From Gluconacetobacter diazotrophicus PA1 5 (GTDB taxonomy: Bacteria > Pseudomonadota > Alphaproteobacteria > Acetobacterales > Acetobacteraceae), in contig NC_011365.1 of the NCBI RefSeq assembly GCF_000021325.1, forward strand, positions 3,500,001 through 3,564,000: DNA of 64,000 nucleotides. Direction: 5' to 3'. Below the pieces are notes generated by a model, which made no database searches, was not told the DNA's origin, and worked only from the letters and a program-made list of their open reading frames with translations. Position 1 is the stretch's first letter. Each line of letters starts with the position of its first letter. Positions 1 to 7,662 of this stretch are shown piece after piece. The position numbers and the translations under genes are program-made.

Positions 1-676
1 CGATATCCAGTCCCTCGGTCAGGCGCAGGGCCGGACGCGGCAGATCGGCGGGGCGCAGCGTCAGGCCCGTCCCCTCCCAGGACTCCCTGTCCGTGGGCAG
101 GGCGGACGGGGCGGTGCCCGGCGGCAGCAGATGCAGGCTGCGGCCCGTCCACAGAAGGGTTTCGTCCGGCGTCGAGACCGCCCAGGGGCGCAGCGAACGC
201 TGAACGGTCAGGAATCGCGCATTGGGGACGAGGACGTGGGACTCCGAAGTCCACTGCCCGATGGCCACGTCCTCGGCGGGCAGCTCCAGATGCGCGCGCA
301 GGCGGGCGGTATCGTCCCGCACCGCCTGGGCCAGGACCAGCGCGCGGGCGATGTCGGTGTCGTCGGTGCGGGTCGGCAGGTCGCGTTCGCCGGCCGCGTT
401 GCGCTGGACCAGCCGGTAGAGCAGCGCGAAACGGTCGGGATCGCGCGCCTGGATGACGGTCTCGGCAAGGTCCAGCAGGGCGCGGGATACGTGAAAAGGG
501 TCGCCCTCCGGTGCTTCGGCGCCCTGGTCCTCGATCGGGTCGGCCATGCGTGCGTCGATTCGCCACGCAATCCGCCCGGCGGGCTGGCCGGCCATGACCA
601 GGCGGCGCGTCGCGGTTCGCCAGCCCGCGAAATCGACCTCATGGGCCAGCGTCACTCTGGCGTGCGCGTGCGGCAT
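1..676 (-). CDS. DUF4130 domain protein, probably the N-terminal part of a UdgX-type uracil-DNA binding protein (partial)
   Basis: The gene starts at an ATG at 676 and runs off the left edge, so only about 225 N-terminal residues are visible. They match the DUF4130 pattern: an opening like 'DFAGWRTATRRLV', then 'RFALLYRLVQR' (near residue 75), an 'AQAVRDD' helix, and a 'WTSESHVLVPNARFL' strand followed by 'WAVSTPDETLLW'. From family knowledge, DUF4130 is found alone (TIGR03915) beside a radical SAM protein or fused in front of a UdgX uracil-DNA glycosylase domain; which applies cannot be seen here. It begins 11 bases beyond the stop of the upstream GST gene, so the two are probably co-transcribed. 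A role in DNA repair is inferred from the family. Confidence 0.7.
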   Translation of the reverse strand, partial: MPHAHARVTLAHEVDFAGWRTATRRLVMAGQPAGRIAWRIDARMADPIEDQGAEAPEGDPFHVSRALLDLAETVIQARDPDRFALLYRLVQRNAAGERDLPTRTDDTDIARALVLAQAVRDDTARLRAHLELPAEDVAIGQWTSESHVLVPNARFLTVQRSLRPWAVSTPDETLLWTGRSLHLLPPGTAPSALPTDRESWEGTGLTLRPADLPRPALRLTEGLDI

Positions 677-687
677 GATGCAGACGT

Positions 688-1389
688 TCAATCGGCGGTT
701 GTGTCGAGCGTGGCATAGAGCGCCGCGCGTTCGGCCGGTTCGCGCACCGGCGGCTGCCCGGCGCGGACGGGGTCGGTCAGGCTGTAGGCCCGTCGGGTCG
801 CCGGTCGTGCGGCGATCCGGGCATGCCATTGCGCCAGGTTGGGGAAGGCGGCCATGTCCTGTCCCTGGTTTTCGGGGATGATCCAGGGGTGGCAGGCCAT
901 GTCGGCGATGCTGTATCCGCCGCCCGCGATGAAGTCCCGGCCCGCCAGGTGGCGGTCCAGCACGCCGTACAGGCGCTCGGTTTCCTGGGTATAGCGCGTG
1001 GTTGCATAGGGCAGGCGTTCGGGGGCGTAGAGGCGGAAATGATGGTTCTGCCCGGCCATGGGGCCCAGGCCGCCCATCTGCCAGAACAGCCATGTCATGA
1101 CCTCGGTTTCCTCCCGCAGCGTGGCGGGCAGGAAACGGCCTGTCTTGCGGGCCAGGTAATAGAGGATCGCCCCGGATTCGAAGAGCGGGATCGGCGGCCC
1201 GCCCACGACCGGGTCCTGATCGACGATGGCGGGGATGCGGTTGTTCGGCGCGATCTTCAGGAAGTCGGGGGCGAATTGTTCGCCCTTGCCGATATTGATC
1301 GGGATCAGGCGATAGGGCAGCCCGGTTTCTTCCAGGAACAGCGTGATCTTGTGGCCGTTCGGCGTCGTCCAGTAATACAGGTCGATCAT
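688..1389 (-). CDS. Glutathione S-transferase family protein (YfcG/YghU-like, nu class)
   Basis: This 233-residue protein has the two-domain GST layout. The N-terminal thioredoxin-fold part opens with 'MIDLYYWTTPNGHKI' and contains 'NNRIPAIVD' and 'ESGAILYYLA' (the cis-Pro loop and the Glu-Ser glutathione-binding motif). The helical C-terminal half contains 'IADMACHPW'. The TTPNG start, with Thr-Asn in place of a catalytic Ser/Cys, is typical of nu-class disulfide-bond oxidoreductases such as E. coli YfcG, which act on glutathione disulfides in the cytoplasm. The ATG at 1389 was chosen because the family begins there; the open frame continues upstream but shows no GST homology. Its stop lies just before the DUF4130 gene. 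Confidence 0.88.
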   Translation of the reverse strand: MIDLYYWTTPNGHKITLFLEETGLPYRLIPINIGKGEQFAPDFLKIAPNNRIPAIVDQDPVVGGPPIPLFESGAILYYLARKTGRFLPATLREETEVMTWLFWQMGGLGPMAGQNHHFRLYAPERLPYATTRYTQETERLYGVLDRHLAGRDFIAGGGYSIADMACHPWIIPENQGQDMAAFPNLAQWHARIAARPATRRAYSLTDPVRAGQPPVREPAERAALYATLDTTAD

Positions 1390-1475
1390 GGTGCCTCCCG
1401 ATCGCCGGCCGATGGGACGGCCGGCAGGGTGATCATACCGCACGCAACGCGGGGTCGCGCCAAAAGGTCGGATAC

Positions 1476-2426
1476 TTATCGCGGCTGTGCCGAAAGCAGG
1501 CCCTCCACTTCCTCGCGGGTCGGGGCGGCGTCCGCCGCGCCCTTGCGCGTGGTGGCCAGCGCGCCGCAGGCGGCGGCGAAGCGCGTGGCCCGGGCCAGGT
1601 CCAGGCCCTGCGACAACGCTACGGCCAGCCCGCCATTGAAACAATCGCCCGCCGCCACGCTGTCGATGGCGGTGACGTGGAAAGGGGGAATGAATCCGTG
1701 GCCCGACTCGTCGGAATACAGCACGCCCCGCGCGCCCAGCTTGATGATGGCCCGGCGCAGCCCCTTTTGGTGCAGCCGGCCCGCGGCCTGGCGCGCGCTG
1801 TCGGGGTCGTGGGGGCGCAGTCCGGTCAGGCGTTCGGTCTCGGTTTCGTTGGGGGTCATCAGCGTGGCCAGACGGAACAATTCGTCGGGCAGGCCGGCAT
1901 CGGGGACCGGGGCGGGGTCCAGGATCAGGGTCGCGCCGGCGGCGTCGACCCGGCGGGCGGCGGCCAGGATGGTGTCCATCGGGATCTCGCACTGCATCAG
2001 CACGATCGCGCCCGGCGTCAGCAGCGGCACCAGGCGTGCCACATCGTCGCCATCCATCGCCAGGTTGGCGCCCCCGGCGACGACGATGGTGTTTTCCCCC
2101 GCGCTGTCGGTGCAGATCATGGCCAGGCCGGTCGTGTCGCCGGGCGAGCGGAACAGGCCGTCCGGCCCGACGCCGCGCCGCCGCAGGGAGGTAGCGGCGT
2201 AGTCGGCGAACATGTCGTCGCCGGTCCGGCCCATCAGCAGGACCTCCGCCCCCAGGCGCGCGACCGCCACCGCCTGGTTGGCGCCCTTGCCCCCAAGCCC
2301 CAGGTCGGTGCCCTGTGCGTGTAAAGTTTCGCCTGGCGCGGGAAAGTGATGCAACCGGGCGACCATATCGATATTGATGCTACCGAATACAACCAGAGGG
2401 TGATTTTTACTTTTGGGTCGGGGCAT
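1476..2426 (-). CDS. rbsK: Ribokinase (PfkB family)
   Basis: The product is a 316-residue PfkB-family sugar kinase, the normal ribokinase length. It starts with 'VVFGSINIDMVARL', carries the family signature 'GGKGANQAVAVARLGA' near residue 43, and ends with the catalytic anion-hole/base region 'SVAAGDCFNGGLAVAL' near residue 250. Cys replaces the usual Thr after Gly-Asp, but the catalytic Asp is kept. It would phosphorylate D-ribose to ribose 5-phosphate with ATP in the cytoplasm. No ribose transporter or rbsR gene is adjacent; it is transcribed away from mucR across an AT-rich gap of 135 bp. Confidence 0.92.
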   Translation of the reverse strand: MPRPKSKNHPLVVFGSINIDMVARLHHFPAPGETLHAQGTDLGLGGKGANQAVAVARLGAEVLLMGRTGDDMFADYAATSLRRRGVGPDGLFRSPGDTTGLAMICTDSAGENTIVVAGGANLAMDGDDVARLVPLLTPGAIVLMQCEIPMDTILAAARRVDAAGATLILDPAPVPDAGLPDELFRLATLMTPNETETERLTGLRPHDPDSARQAAGRLHQKGLRRAIIKLGARGVLYSDESGHGFIPPFHVTAIDSVAAGDCFNGGLAVALSQGLDLARATRFAAACGALATTRKGAADAAPTREEVEGLLSAQPR

Positions 2427-2461
2427 GGATATCCGGCTTTCGTTAAATTTAGAAAAAGTCG

Positions 2462-2490
2462 TTGTATTAATTATTGAAATGCACTATAAT
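2462..2490 (+). promoter_or_regulatory. Probable promoter of mucR inside an AT-rich intergenic island
   Basis: TTGTAT (2462-2467) and TATAAT (2485-2490) are separated by exactly 17 bp, a good sigma-70-type promoter about 70 bp upstream of the mucR ATG. A second perfect TATAAT lies at 2535-2540, close to the start codon, without a good -35 box. The gap (2427-2561) is strikingly AT-rich in a GC-rich window. From family knowledge, MucR/Ros proteins bind AT-rich sites and repress their own genes, so this island may also be the autoregulatory site. Confidence 0.55.
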
Positions 2491-2561
2491 TCTGCTGTGT
2501 TTCATCGTAAATTTTTGTTACGAATCGCTCCTGATATAATAAACGGAATGGAAAAAACGGT

Positions 2562-3038
2562 ATGTCGGAAATTGAGCAGGATGCCCCCTTCCTGGAACTC
2601 ACCGCCCAGATCGTATCAGCTCATGTCTCGAATAACACCGTCGTTGCTGATAGTGTTCCGGATCTGATCCGGCAGGTCTATCAGGCTCTGGCTTCGCTGG
2701 GGCAGGTCGCGCCGGAACCCGAGAAGCTGCAGCCCGCGGTGCCGATCAAGCGGTCGGTGTTTCCTGACTACATCGTCTGTCTTGAAGATGGGAAGAAACT
2801 GAAGATGCTGAAGCGGCATCTGCAGAGCGCCTATGGAATGACGCCGGAACAGTATCGTGAGCGTTGGGGCCTGCCGTCGGATTACCCGATGGTTGCGCCG
2901 AACTACGCCGAGCGCCGGTCGACCCTGGCGCGCGAGATCGGGCTGGGCCGCAAGATCACGGCGGTGGTCGAGGACTCCTCGAACGACGATTCCGCGGCCA
3001 AGCCGGCCCGGCGCGGACGCAAGGCCGCCGTGTCGTAA
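2562..3038 (+). CDS. mucR: MucR/Ros family transcriptional regulator with a degenerate zinc site
   Basis: This 158-residue protein is typical of MucR/Ros: an N-terminal helical region ('LTAQIVSAHVSNNTV', 'VPDLIRQVYQAL'), a linker, and the C-terminal DNA-binding core 'YIVCLEDGKKLKMLKRHL' followed by 'YGMTPEQYRERWGLPSDYPMVAPNYAERRS'-type residues (about 70-120). The tail is basic. In Ros the zinc is held by Cys-X2-Cys and two His; here the second Cys is Asp and the last His is Tyr, so zinc binding as in Ros is unlikely. Zinc-free functional homologues are known in rhizobia. It is probably a global repressor/H-NS-like DNA organiser. It is followed by sppA after 42 bp. Confidence 0.93.
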   Translation: MSEIEQDAPFLELTAQIVSAHVSNNTVVADSVPDLIRQVYQALASLGQVAPEPEKLQPAVPIKRSVFPDYIVCLEDGKKLKMLKRHLQSAYGMTPEQYRERWGLPSDYPMVAPNYAERRSTLAREIGLGRKITAVVEDSSNDDSAAKPARRGRKAAVS

Positions 3039-3080
3039 CGATGGTGGGTTCTGGTATTGGGCTGGTCCGGGTGATGCCGC

Positions 3081-4022
3081 ATGGCGACTGATCCCGACCT
3101 GACGGTCGACCGGCTGCGACTGCGGCGTCGGCTGGTATTCTGGCGGATCGCCGCCGTTGCCTCGTTCGTGCTGGCCCTGGTCGGCGTGGGCGGTCATTCG
3201 CTGATGCGCAGCGGCGGTTTCGCGTCGCGCGATCATCTGGTGCGCGTGCGCGTGGCGGGCATCATCGGATCGGACAATCGCAAGCTGATCGACCTGGTCG
3301 ACAAGGCGGCGAAAACCGATTCGGTACGCGGCATGATCCTGGCCGTGGACAGCCCCGGCGGATCGGTCAGCGGGGGCGAGGCACTGCATGACGCGGTGGC
3401 CCGTTTCGCGGCCCGCAAGCCGGTGGCGGTGACGATGGGGGGCCTGGCCGCTTCGGCGGGGTACATGATTTCGGTGCCGGCGCAGCGCGTGTTCGCGGTC
3501 CAGTCCACCCTGACGGGGTCGATCGGCGTGATCATGGAAGCACCGGACGTGTCGGGCCTGCTGGACCGGGTAGGGGTCAAGGTCGATCAACTGGTCTCCG
3601 GCCCGATGAAGGGCCAGCCTTCGGGAACGCAGCCCCTGTCGCCGGAAGGGCGGCAGATGCTGCAGGGGGTGGTGGCGGACCTGTTCGACCAGTTCGTCAC
3701 CATGGTGGCCGACGGGCGGCATATGCCGGTCGAACGGGTGCGGACCCTGGCCGACGGCCGGCCCTATACCGGCCGGCAGGCGCTGTCGCTGGGACTGATC
3801 GACCAGATCGGGGACGAGCGCGACGCCAAGGCGTGGCTGACCAGTACCCGGCACCTGAGCGGGACGATTCCGGTCGTGGACCTGAAAGTGACGACCGGGC
3901 AGGGCTGGATGCACCGGATCACGCGCAGCATGCTGGGCGTCGTTTTCGGTGACGAGTGGGCAGGAAGCGTGCTTTCGCAAGGCGTTGCGCTTGACGGGGC
4001 TGTTGCGATCTGGAAACCTTGA
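3081..4022 (+). CDS. sppA: Signal peptide peptidase SppA-like serine protease (S49 family)
   Basis: The product is 313 residues long, the size of short-form SppA. It has a short cytoplasmic N-terminus, one membrane anchor near residues 20-42, then the S49 core. The '[12 protein letters not shown]' stretch is the conserved substrate-binding strand, '[12 protein letters not shown]' near residue 120 contains the nucleophilic Ser, and the 'GPMKGQPSG' region near residue 175 contains the general-base Lys. The protease faces the periplasm and degrades cleaved signal peptides. The gene sits between mucR and ihfB, an arrangement of a short SppA followed by IHF-beta that is common in alphaproteobacteria. 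Confidence 0.92.
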   Translation: MATDPDLTVDRLRLRRRLVFWRIAAVASFVLALVGVGGHSLMRSGGFASRDHLVRVRVAGIIGSDNRKLIDLVDKAAKTDSVRGMILAVDSPGGSVSGGEALHDAVARFAARKPVAVTMGGLAASAGYMISVPAQRVFAVQSTLTGSIGVIMEAPDVSGLLDRVGVKVDQLVSGPMKGQPSGTQPLSPEGRQMLQGVVADLFDQFVTMVADGRHMPVERVRTLADGRPYTGRQALSLGLIDQIGDERDAKAWLTSTRHLSGTIPVVDLKVTTGQGWMHRITRSMLGVVFGDEWAGSVLSQGVALDGAVAIWKP

Positions 4023-4044
4023 ACACGATCTCGGGAGGGGAAGG

Positions 4045-4341
4045 ATGACCAAATCGGAGCTGATCGCCGAACTGGCTGCGGCGAATCCGCACCTTCTCAG
4101 CCGCGACGTGGAATTGATCGTCCAGACGATCTTCAGCGAGATCAGCGCGGCGCTGGCCCGGGGGGACCGTGTGGAACTGCGCGGCTTCGGGGCCTTCACG
4201 GTCAAGAAGCGTGACGCCCGCACCGGACGCAATCCCCGCACCGGTGAAATGGTGGCGGTGGATGAAAAGGTCGTCCCCTTCTTCAAGGCCGGCAAGGAAC
4301 TGCGCGAGCGCGTGAACAACGGCGCCCCCGCCGAGGACTGA
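4045..4341 (+). CDS. ihfB: Integration host factor subunit beta
   Basis: A 98-residue HU/IHF family protein. It begins '[17 protein letters not shown]', contains the dimer core '[26 protein letters not shown]', and has the conserved DNA-intercalating arm 'RNPRTG' near residues 62-67. The Arg-Asn-Pro and the VELRGFG strand favour the IHF beta subunit over HU. The start at 4045 has a good ribosome binding site ('GGGAGGGGAAGG'). As a heterodimer with IhfA it bends DNA for recombination and transcription. It follows sppA by 22 bp and is probably co-transcribed with it. Confidence 0.94.
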   Translation: MTKSELIAELAAANPHLLSRDVELIVQTIFSEISAALARGDRVELRGFGAFTVKKRDARTGRNPRTGEMVAVDEKVVPFFKAGKELRERVNNGAPAED

Positions 4342-4342
4342 G

Positions 4343-4373
4343 GGAACGAAGGACGGTCATTCCTTCGTGTTCC
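4343..4373 (+). terminator. Hairpin directly after ihfB
   Basis: GGAACGAAGGA (4343-4353) can pair with the later TCCTTC...GTTCC (4361-4373) with a two-base bulge. It starts one base after the ihfB stop codon. There is no clear T-tract, so this is only a possible terminator or RNA-stabilising stem. Confidence 0.35.
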
Positions 4374-4450
4374 GGTTCGTCCTGCCGAATGTTCTTGATA
4401 TGTTCCAATTGCTGCTGCTACGGGTTCTTCTCTATGGAAGAAGGCGGGCC

Positions 4451-4738
4451 ATGAAGGGGCGCAGGATGCGGGACGTGATCTCGGGTCTTCTGGTAGTGTG
4501 CATGGCACTGGGTGCCGGCGGTCCGGCATGGGCGCGGGACGGGCAGCGCCATGCCCATCGTCGTACCGGTCTGGCGGCGCATCTCTGTGCGACGCATGAC
4601 GCCGTCATCACGACCCCCGGGCACAGGTTGCGGGCGGTCGGGCGGCGTCGCTATTTCGCCCCGATCGGGCAGGCGATGTATTATCGCGATACCTCGCGCC
4701 GGTGCCAGTTGCGACGCACGGCGCATCGGCATAGCTGA
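4451..4738 (+). CDS. Small exported basic protein of unknown function
   Basis: The frame opens at 4367, but the ATG at 4451 has a ribosome binding site ('GGAAGAAGGCG') and gives a 95-residue protein with a normal signal peptide: basic start 'MKGRRMRDVI', hydrophobic core 'SGLLVVCMALGAGG', cleavage near 'AWA-RDG'. The mature part is about 65 residues, rich in Arg and His, with two Cys (in 'LCATHDAV' and 'RRCQLRR') that could form a disulfide in the periplasm. I do not recognise a family. It stands alone between ihfB and a convergent small gene. Confidence 0.55.
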   Translation: MKGRRMRDVISGLLVVCMALGAGGPAWARDGQRHAHRRTGLAAHLCATHDAVITTPGHRLRAVGRRRYFAPIGQAMYYRDTSRRCQLRRTAHRHS

Positions 4739-4785
4739 GCGGGACGGCACGCCGGGGCAAAGTCCCGGCTTTTCGCCCCAAGCCG

Positions 4786-5043
4786 CTAAAGCGGTCGGTG
4801 GGCCCGGTCCATCAGGCGGCGCCAGGTGGACCGGGCCAGGGCCAGCAGCGGATTGGCCGGCGGGGGATTGGACCGTGCAGGCGCGGCCTTGGCCACGGTC
4901 CGGCGTTCGTCCTTCTGGTCCATCCAGCGATCCAGGCTGACGCCGGCCTTGGCGGCGCGGCGGGCCTCGTACGCCTGCTTGGCTGTTCCGTTGCCCTGTG
5001 TGCCTGTGCCGCCGCCGGCCATTGTCCGTTTTTCCTGTTGCAT
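4786..5043 (-). CDS. Small hypothetical cytoplasmic protein
   Basis: An 85-residue polar protein starting at ATG 5043; 'MAGGGTG' seven codons later is an alternative start. It has a Gly/Thr/Gln-rich N-terminus, a helical middle 'AYEARRAAKAGVSLDRWMDQKDERR' (about residues 25-49, given here as one helix) and a Pro/Ala/Arg-rich tail. No signal peptide, membrane segment or known domain is visible. It lies 30 bp downstream of the LysR gene on the same strand and may be its transcriptional partner. It could still be a spurious frame, but its composition looks protein-like. Confidence 0.5.
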   Translation of the reverse strand: MQQEKRTMAGGGTGTQGNGTAKQAYEARRAAKAGVSLDRWMDQKDERRTVAKAAPARSNPPPANPLLALARSTWRRLMDRAHRPL

Positions 5044-5073
5044 TCGAATGCTGCCTGGCTGGATGCGGACCTG

Positions 5074-5958
5074 TCAGTGACGGCCGTTGATTTCGGCCAG
5101 CAGGAAATCGCGGAAGACCGCGACGCGCTTCGATGTGCGCAGTTCCTCGGGATAGACGAAATAGGCATCGACCGTCGGGACCGTGACTTCCGGCAGGATC
5201 TTGACCAGATGCGGGTGCAGGACCGCCGCATAGGCCGGGATCGACCCGATTCCGACGCCGGAGGCGATGGCCTCGGCCATGGCCGGCAGGCTGTTGACCT
5301 CGATCCGCGCGGGGCGCTTCTCGTCCGCCGGCACGCCGGCTTCGGCCAGCCAGTTGATGTGCGGCACCGGCGGATGATAGCCGCCGAACAGCACCAGCTT
5401 GTGGCTGGACAGGTCGTCCAGCGTCGCCGGGGTGCCGAATTCCTCCAGATAGCCGGGCGAGGCGTAGATCGGCAGCGGGAAGTCCGCCAGATGGCGCTGG
5501 ACCAGGTCGGGCTGGCGCGGCGGGTGCATCCGCACCGCGACATCGGCCTCGCGCATGCCCAGATCCAGGTCGTTGTCTTCCAGGATCAGGGTGATGCTGA
5601 TGTCCGGATTGGCATCCATGAAACGATGCAGGCGCGGCGTCAGCCAGCAGGTTCCGAAACCGGTCGTCGTGGTCACGCGCAGCCGTCCGGCGGCCTTTTC
5701 CTTGCTTTCGGTCAGCAGGGACTGGGTCATCGCCAGCTTGGAAAAGACCTCGCGCACCGTCTGGTTCAGGGTTTCGCCCTGTTCCGTCAGGATCAGTCCG
5801 CGCGCGTGTCGGTGGAACAGGGGAACCTGCAGCGCTTCTTCCAGCGCCGAAATCTGGCGGGAGACCGCCGACTGGCTAAGATTGAGTACGTCACCCGCGT
5901 GTGTGAAGGACCCTGCTTCGGCCACCGCATGGAAAATACGGAGTTTATCCCAGTCCAA
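5074..5958 (-). CDS. LysR family transcriptional regulator
   Basis: A 294-residue LysR-type regulator. The winged helix-turn-helix is at the N-terminus ('DKLRIFHAVAEAGSFTHA' then 'NLSQSAVSRQISALEE'), followed by a periplasmic-binding-protein-like effector domain ('GRLRVTTTTGFGTCWLTPRL', 'LVLFGGYHP', 'GVGIGSIPAY'). The start is a TTG. It lies 89 bp downstream of trxB in the same direction, a neighbourhood conserved in many alphaproteobacteria. The inducer and targets cannot be told from sequence. Confidence 0.9.
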   Translation of the reverse strand: MDWDKLRIFHAVAEAGSFTHAGDVLNLSQSAVSRQISALEEALQVPLFHRHARGLILTEQGETLNQTVREVFSKLAMTQSLLTESKEKAAGRLRVTTTTGFGTCWLTPRLHRFMDANPDISITLILEDNDLDLGMREADVAVRMHPPRQPDLVQRHLADFPLPIYASPGYLEEFGTPATLDDLSSHKLVLFGGYHPPVPHINWLAEAGVPADEKRPARIEVNSLPAMAEAIASGVGIGSIPAYAAVLHPHLVKILPEVTVPTVDAYFVYPEELRTSKRVAVFRDFLLAEINGRH

Positions 5959-6047
5959 CGCTGCATTCCGATCCTGGTTGGAGAACCTGTCGTTACAATC
6001 TGGTTCTGGTGACGGAAATACCCGATCCGGTCAAGGATTTATGGTAT

Positions 6048-7010
6048 TCAGTGCGACATTCCCGCCAGGTAACGTTCCGCCTCCAGCGCGGCCATGCAGC
6101 CGGTTCCCGCCGCGGTAACGGCCTGGCGGTAAATGCGGTCCTGCACGTCTCCGGCGGCGAAGACGCCCGGCACCGACGTGCGCGTGCCGCCCGGGTTGGT
6201 GACGATATATCCCTCGTCGTCGGTTTCGACCTGGTCCTTGAAAACCGCCGTGTTCGGGGCATGCCCGATGGCGACGAAAACGCCGTCGACCGCCAGGTGT
6301 TCGTTCGTGCCCGACGAAATATCGCGCAGATTCAGGCCCGTGACGACGGGCGGGGTGCCGGTGGCCACGATCTCGTCCACCACGCAATTCCATTTCACCG
6401 TGATCTTGGGGTGGGCGAACAGCCGGTCCTGCAGGATCTTTTCCGCGCGCAGGCTGTCGCGCCGGTGGATCAGTATCACATGTTCGGCATGATGGGTCAG
6501 GTACAGCGCTTCCTCGACCGCCGTGTTGCCGCCGCCGATGACGGCGACGGTCCGGCCGCGATAGAAGAATCCGTCACAGGTGGCGCAGGCCGAAACCCCG
6601 GACCCCTGGTATTGGGCCTCGCCGGGAATGCCCAGCCACTTGGCCTGTGCCCCGGTGGCGATGACGACCGAGCGGGCCAGGTAGACGTCACCGGAATCGC
6701 CGACCAGGCGGAACGGTTCGCCCGCCCCGCCGTGACCCTTCAGGGTGCATTCGGTGATGATGTCGTGGATGATCTGCGTACCCACATGCGCGGCTTGGGC
6801 CGCCATCTGTTCCATCAGTTCGGGGCCCTGGATGCCGCGGGCGAAGCCCGGGTAATTCTCCACGTCGGTGGTGATCATCAACTGTCCGCCCGGCTGCAGG
6901 CCGGCCACCAGGATGGGCTTCAGGTTGGCGCGCGCGGCATAGATCGCGGCGGTATAGCCGGCGGGGCCGGCGCCGATGACAAGAAGGTCGGTGGTATGGG
7001 TCTGGGTCAT
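6048..7010 (-). CDS. trxB: Thioredoxin-disulfide reductase
   Basis: The 320-residue product is a low-molecular-weight NADPH-dependent thioredoxin reductase. Visible motifs are the FAD-binding 'LLVIGAGPAGYTAAIYAARA' (residues about 8-27), the redox-active 'ACATCDG' (CxxC, near 142-148), the NADPH-binding 'AVIGGGNTAVEEA' (near 160), and the terminal FAD motif 'GVFAAGDVQD'. It reduces thioredoxin in the cytoplasm. The ATG at 7010 matches the family N-terminus. It is divergent from lrp, with a perfect 10-bp palindrome 16 bp upstream of its start. Confidence 0.95.
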   Translation of the reverse strand: MTQTHTTDLLVIGAGPAGYTAAIYAARANLKPILVAGLQPGGQLMITTDVENYPGFARGIQGPELMEQMAAQAAHVGTQIIHDIITECTLKGHGGAGEPFRLVGDSGDVYLARSVVIATGAQAKWLGIPGEAQYQGSGVSACATCDGFFYRGRTVAVIGGGNTAVEEALYLTHHAEHVILIHRRDSLRAEKILQDRLFAHPKITVKWNCVVDEIVATGTPPVVTGLNLRDISSGTNEHLAVDGVFVAIGHAPNTAVFKDQVETDDEGYIVTNPGGTRTSVPGVFAAGDVQDRIYRQAVTAAGTGCMAALEAERYLAGMSH

Positions 7011-7025
7011 GGACTCGGGCGTCGA

Positions 7026-7035
7026 TGTGATCACA
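7026..7035. promoter_or_regulatory. TGTGATCACA palindrome between trxB and lrp
   Basis: A perfect 10-bp inverted repeat lies 15 bases before the trxB ATG, in the 139-bp gap between divergent trxB and lrp. It resembles a CRP/FNR-type half-site pair with no spacer, or a site for another dimeric regulator such as the adjacent Lrp-family protein. The match is short and the assignment is only a suggestion. Confidence 0.3.
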
Positions 7036-7149
7036 ATGCAGGGGATATGGCCGTCCAATGCGCTGGACACAAGGCGCGCGGGATCTGCTGCGCCCTTTTC
7101 GGCAACGGGCGCATGCCATATCCTGCGCGCCATCAGATTTGGGACGGAA

Positions 7150-7662
7150 ATGACTGAAGTGATGGACCTGGATGCGATTGACCGTCGGATCGTAGCCGAA
7201 CTCCAGGCGGATGGCCGCATGACGAACGTGGAACTGGCGCGCCGGGTCGGTATTTCCGCCCCGCCCTGCCTGCGGCGCGTGCGGCGGCTGGAGGAAGAAG
7301 GGCTGATCCGCGGCTACCACGCCGATACCGACGCCGCCCTGCTGGGCTGGACGATCACGCTGTTCGCCCTGATCGGGCTGGACAGCCAGAAGGAAGCCGT
7401 CCTGACCGCGTTCGAGACCCAGGTGGCCGAATGGCCCGAGGTCCGGGAGTGCCACATGATCCGGGGCGGCGGGGACTTCCTGGTCCGGCTGGTGGCGCGC
7501 GACGCCGCGCATGAAAACCAGTTGACCCGCCGCCTGACCGAAAGCCCGCATGTCAGCCGGGTCCAGACATTGCAGACCATCCGCACGGCGCTGAGCCGCG
7601 CCGGCGTGCCCGTGCAGCCCCCCGGCGCCGGCGGCATGGGCGTGGCAGGGACGGACATGTGA
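7150..7662 (+). CDS. Lrp/AsnC family transcriptional regulator
   Basis: A 170-residue Lrp/AsnC regulator. The N-terminal helix-turn-helix is 'LDAIDRRIVAELQADGRMTNVELARRVG' followed by 'SAPPCLRRVRRLEEEGLIRGY'; the C-terminal RAM ligand-binding domain follows (about 65-145). The last ~20 residues form a Gly/Pro-rich tail. The start at 7150 was chosen because 'MTEVMDLDAIDRRI' fits the family; upstream in-frame codons have no homology. Its stop overlaps the GTG start of the next glycosyltransferase. It is divergent from trxB. Ligand unknown, probably an amino acid. Confidence 0.92.
   Translation: MTEVMDLDAIDRRIVAELQADGRMTNVELARRVGISAPPCLRRVRRLEEEGLIRGYHADTDAALLGWTITLFALIGLDSQKEAVLTAFETQVAEWPEVRECHMIRGGGDFLVRLVARDAAHENQLTRRLTESPHVSRVQTLQTIRTALSRAGVPVQPPGAGGMGVAGTDM

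Noticed and set aside
2616-4529. Very long minus-strand open frame opposite mucR, sppA and ihfB
   Set aside because: GC-rich genes give long antisense frames; its translation is Arg/His/Pro-rich with no domain, while the plus-strand products are well-known proteins.
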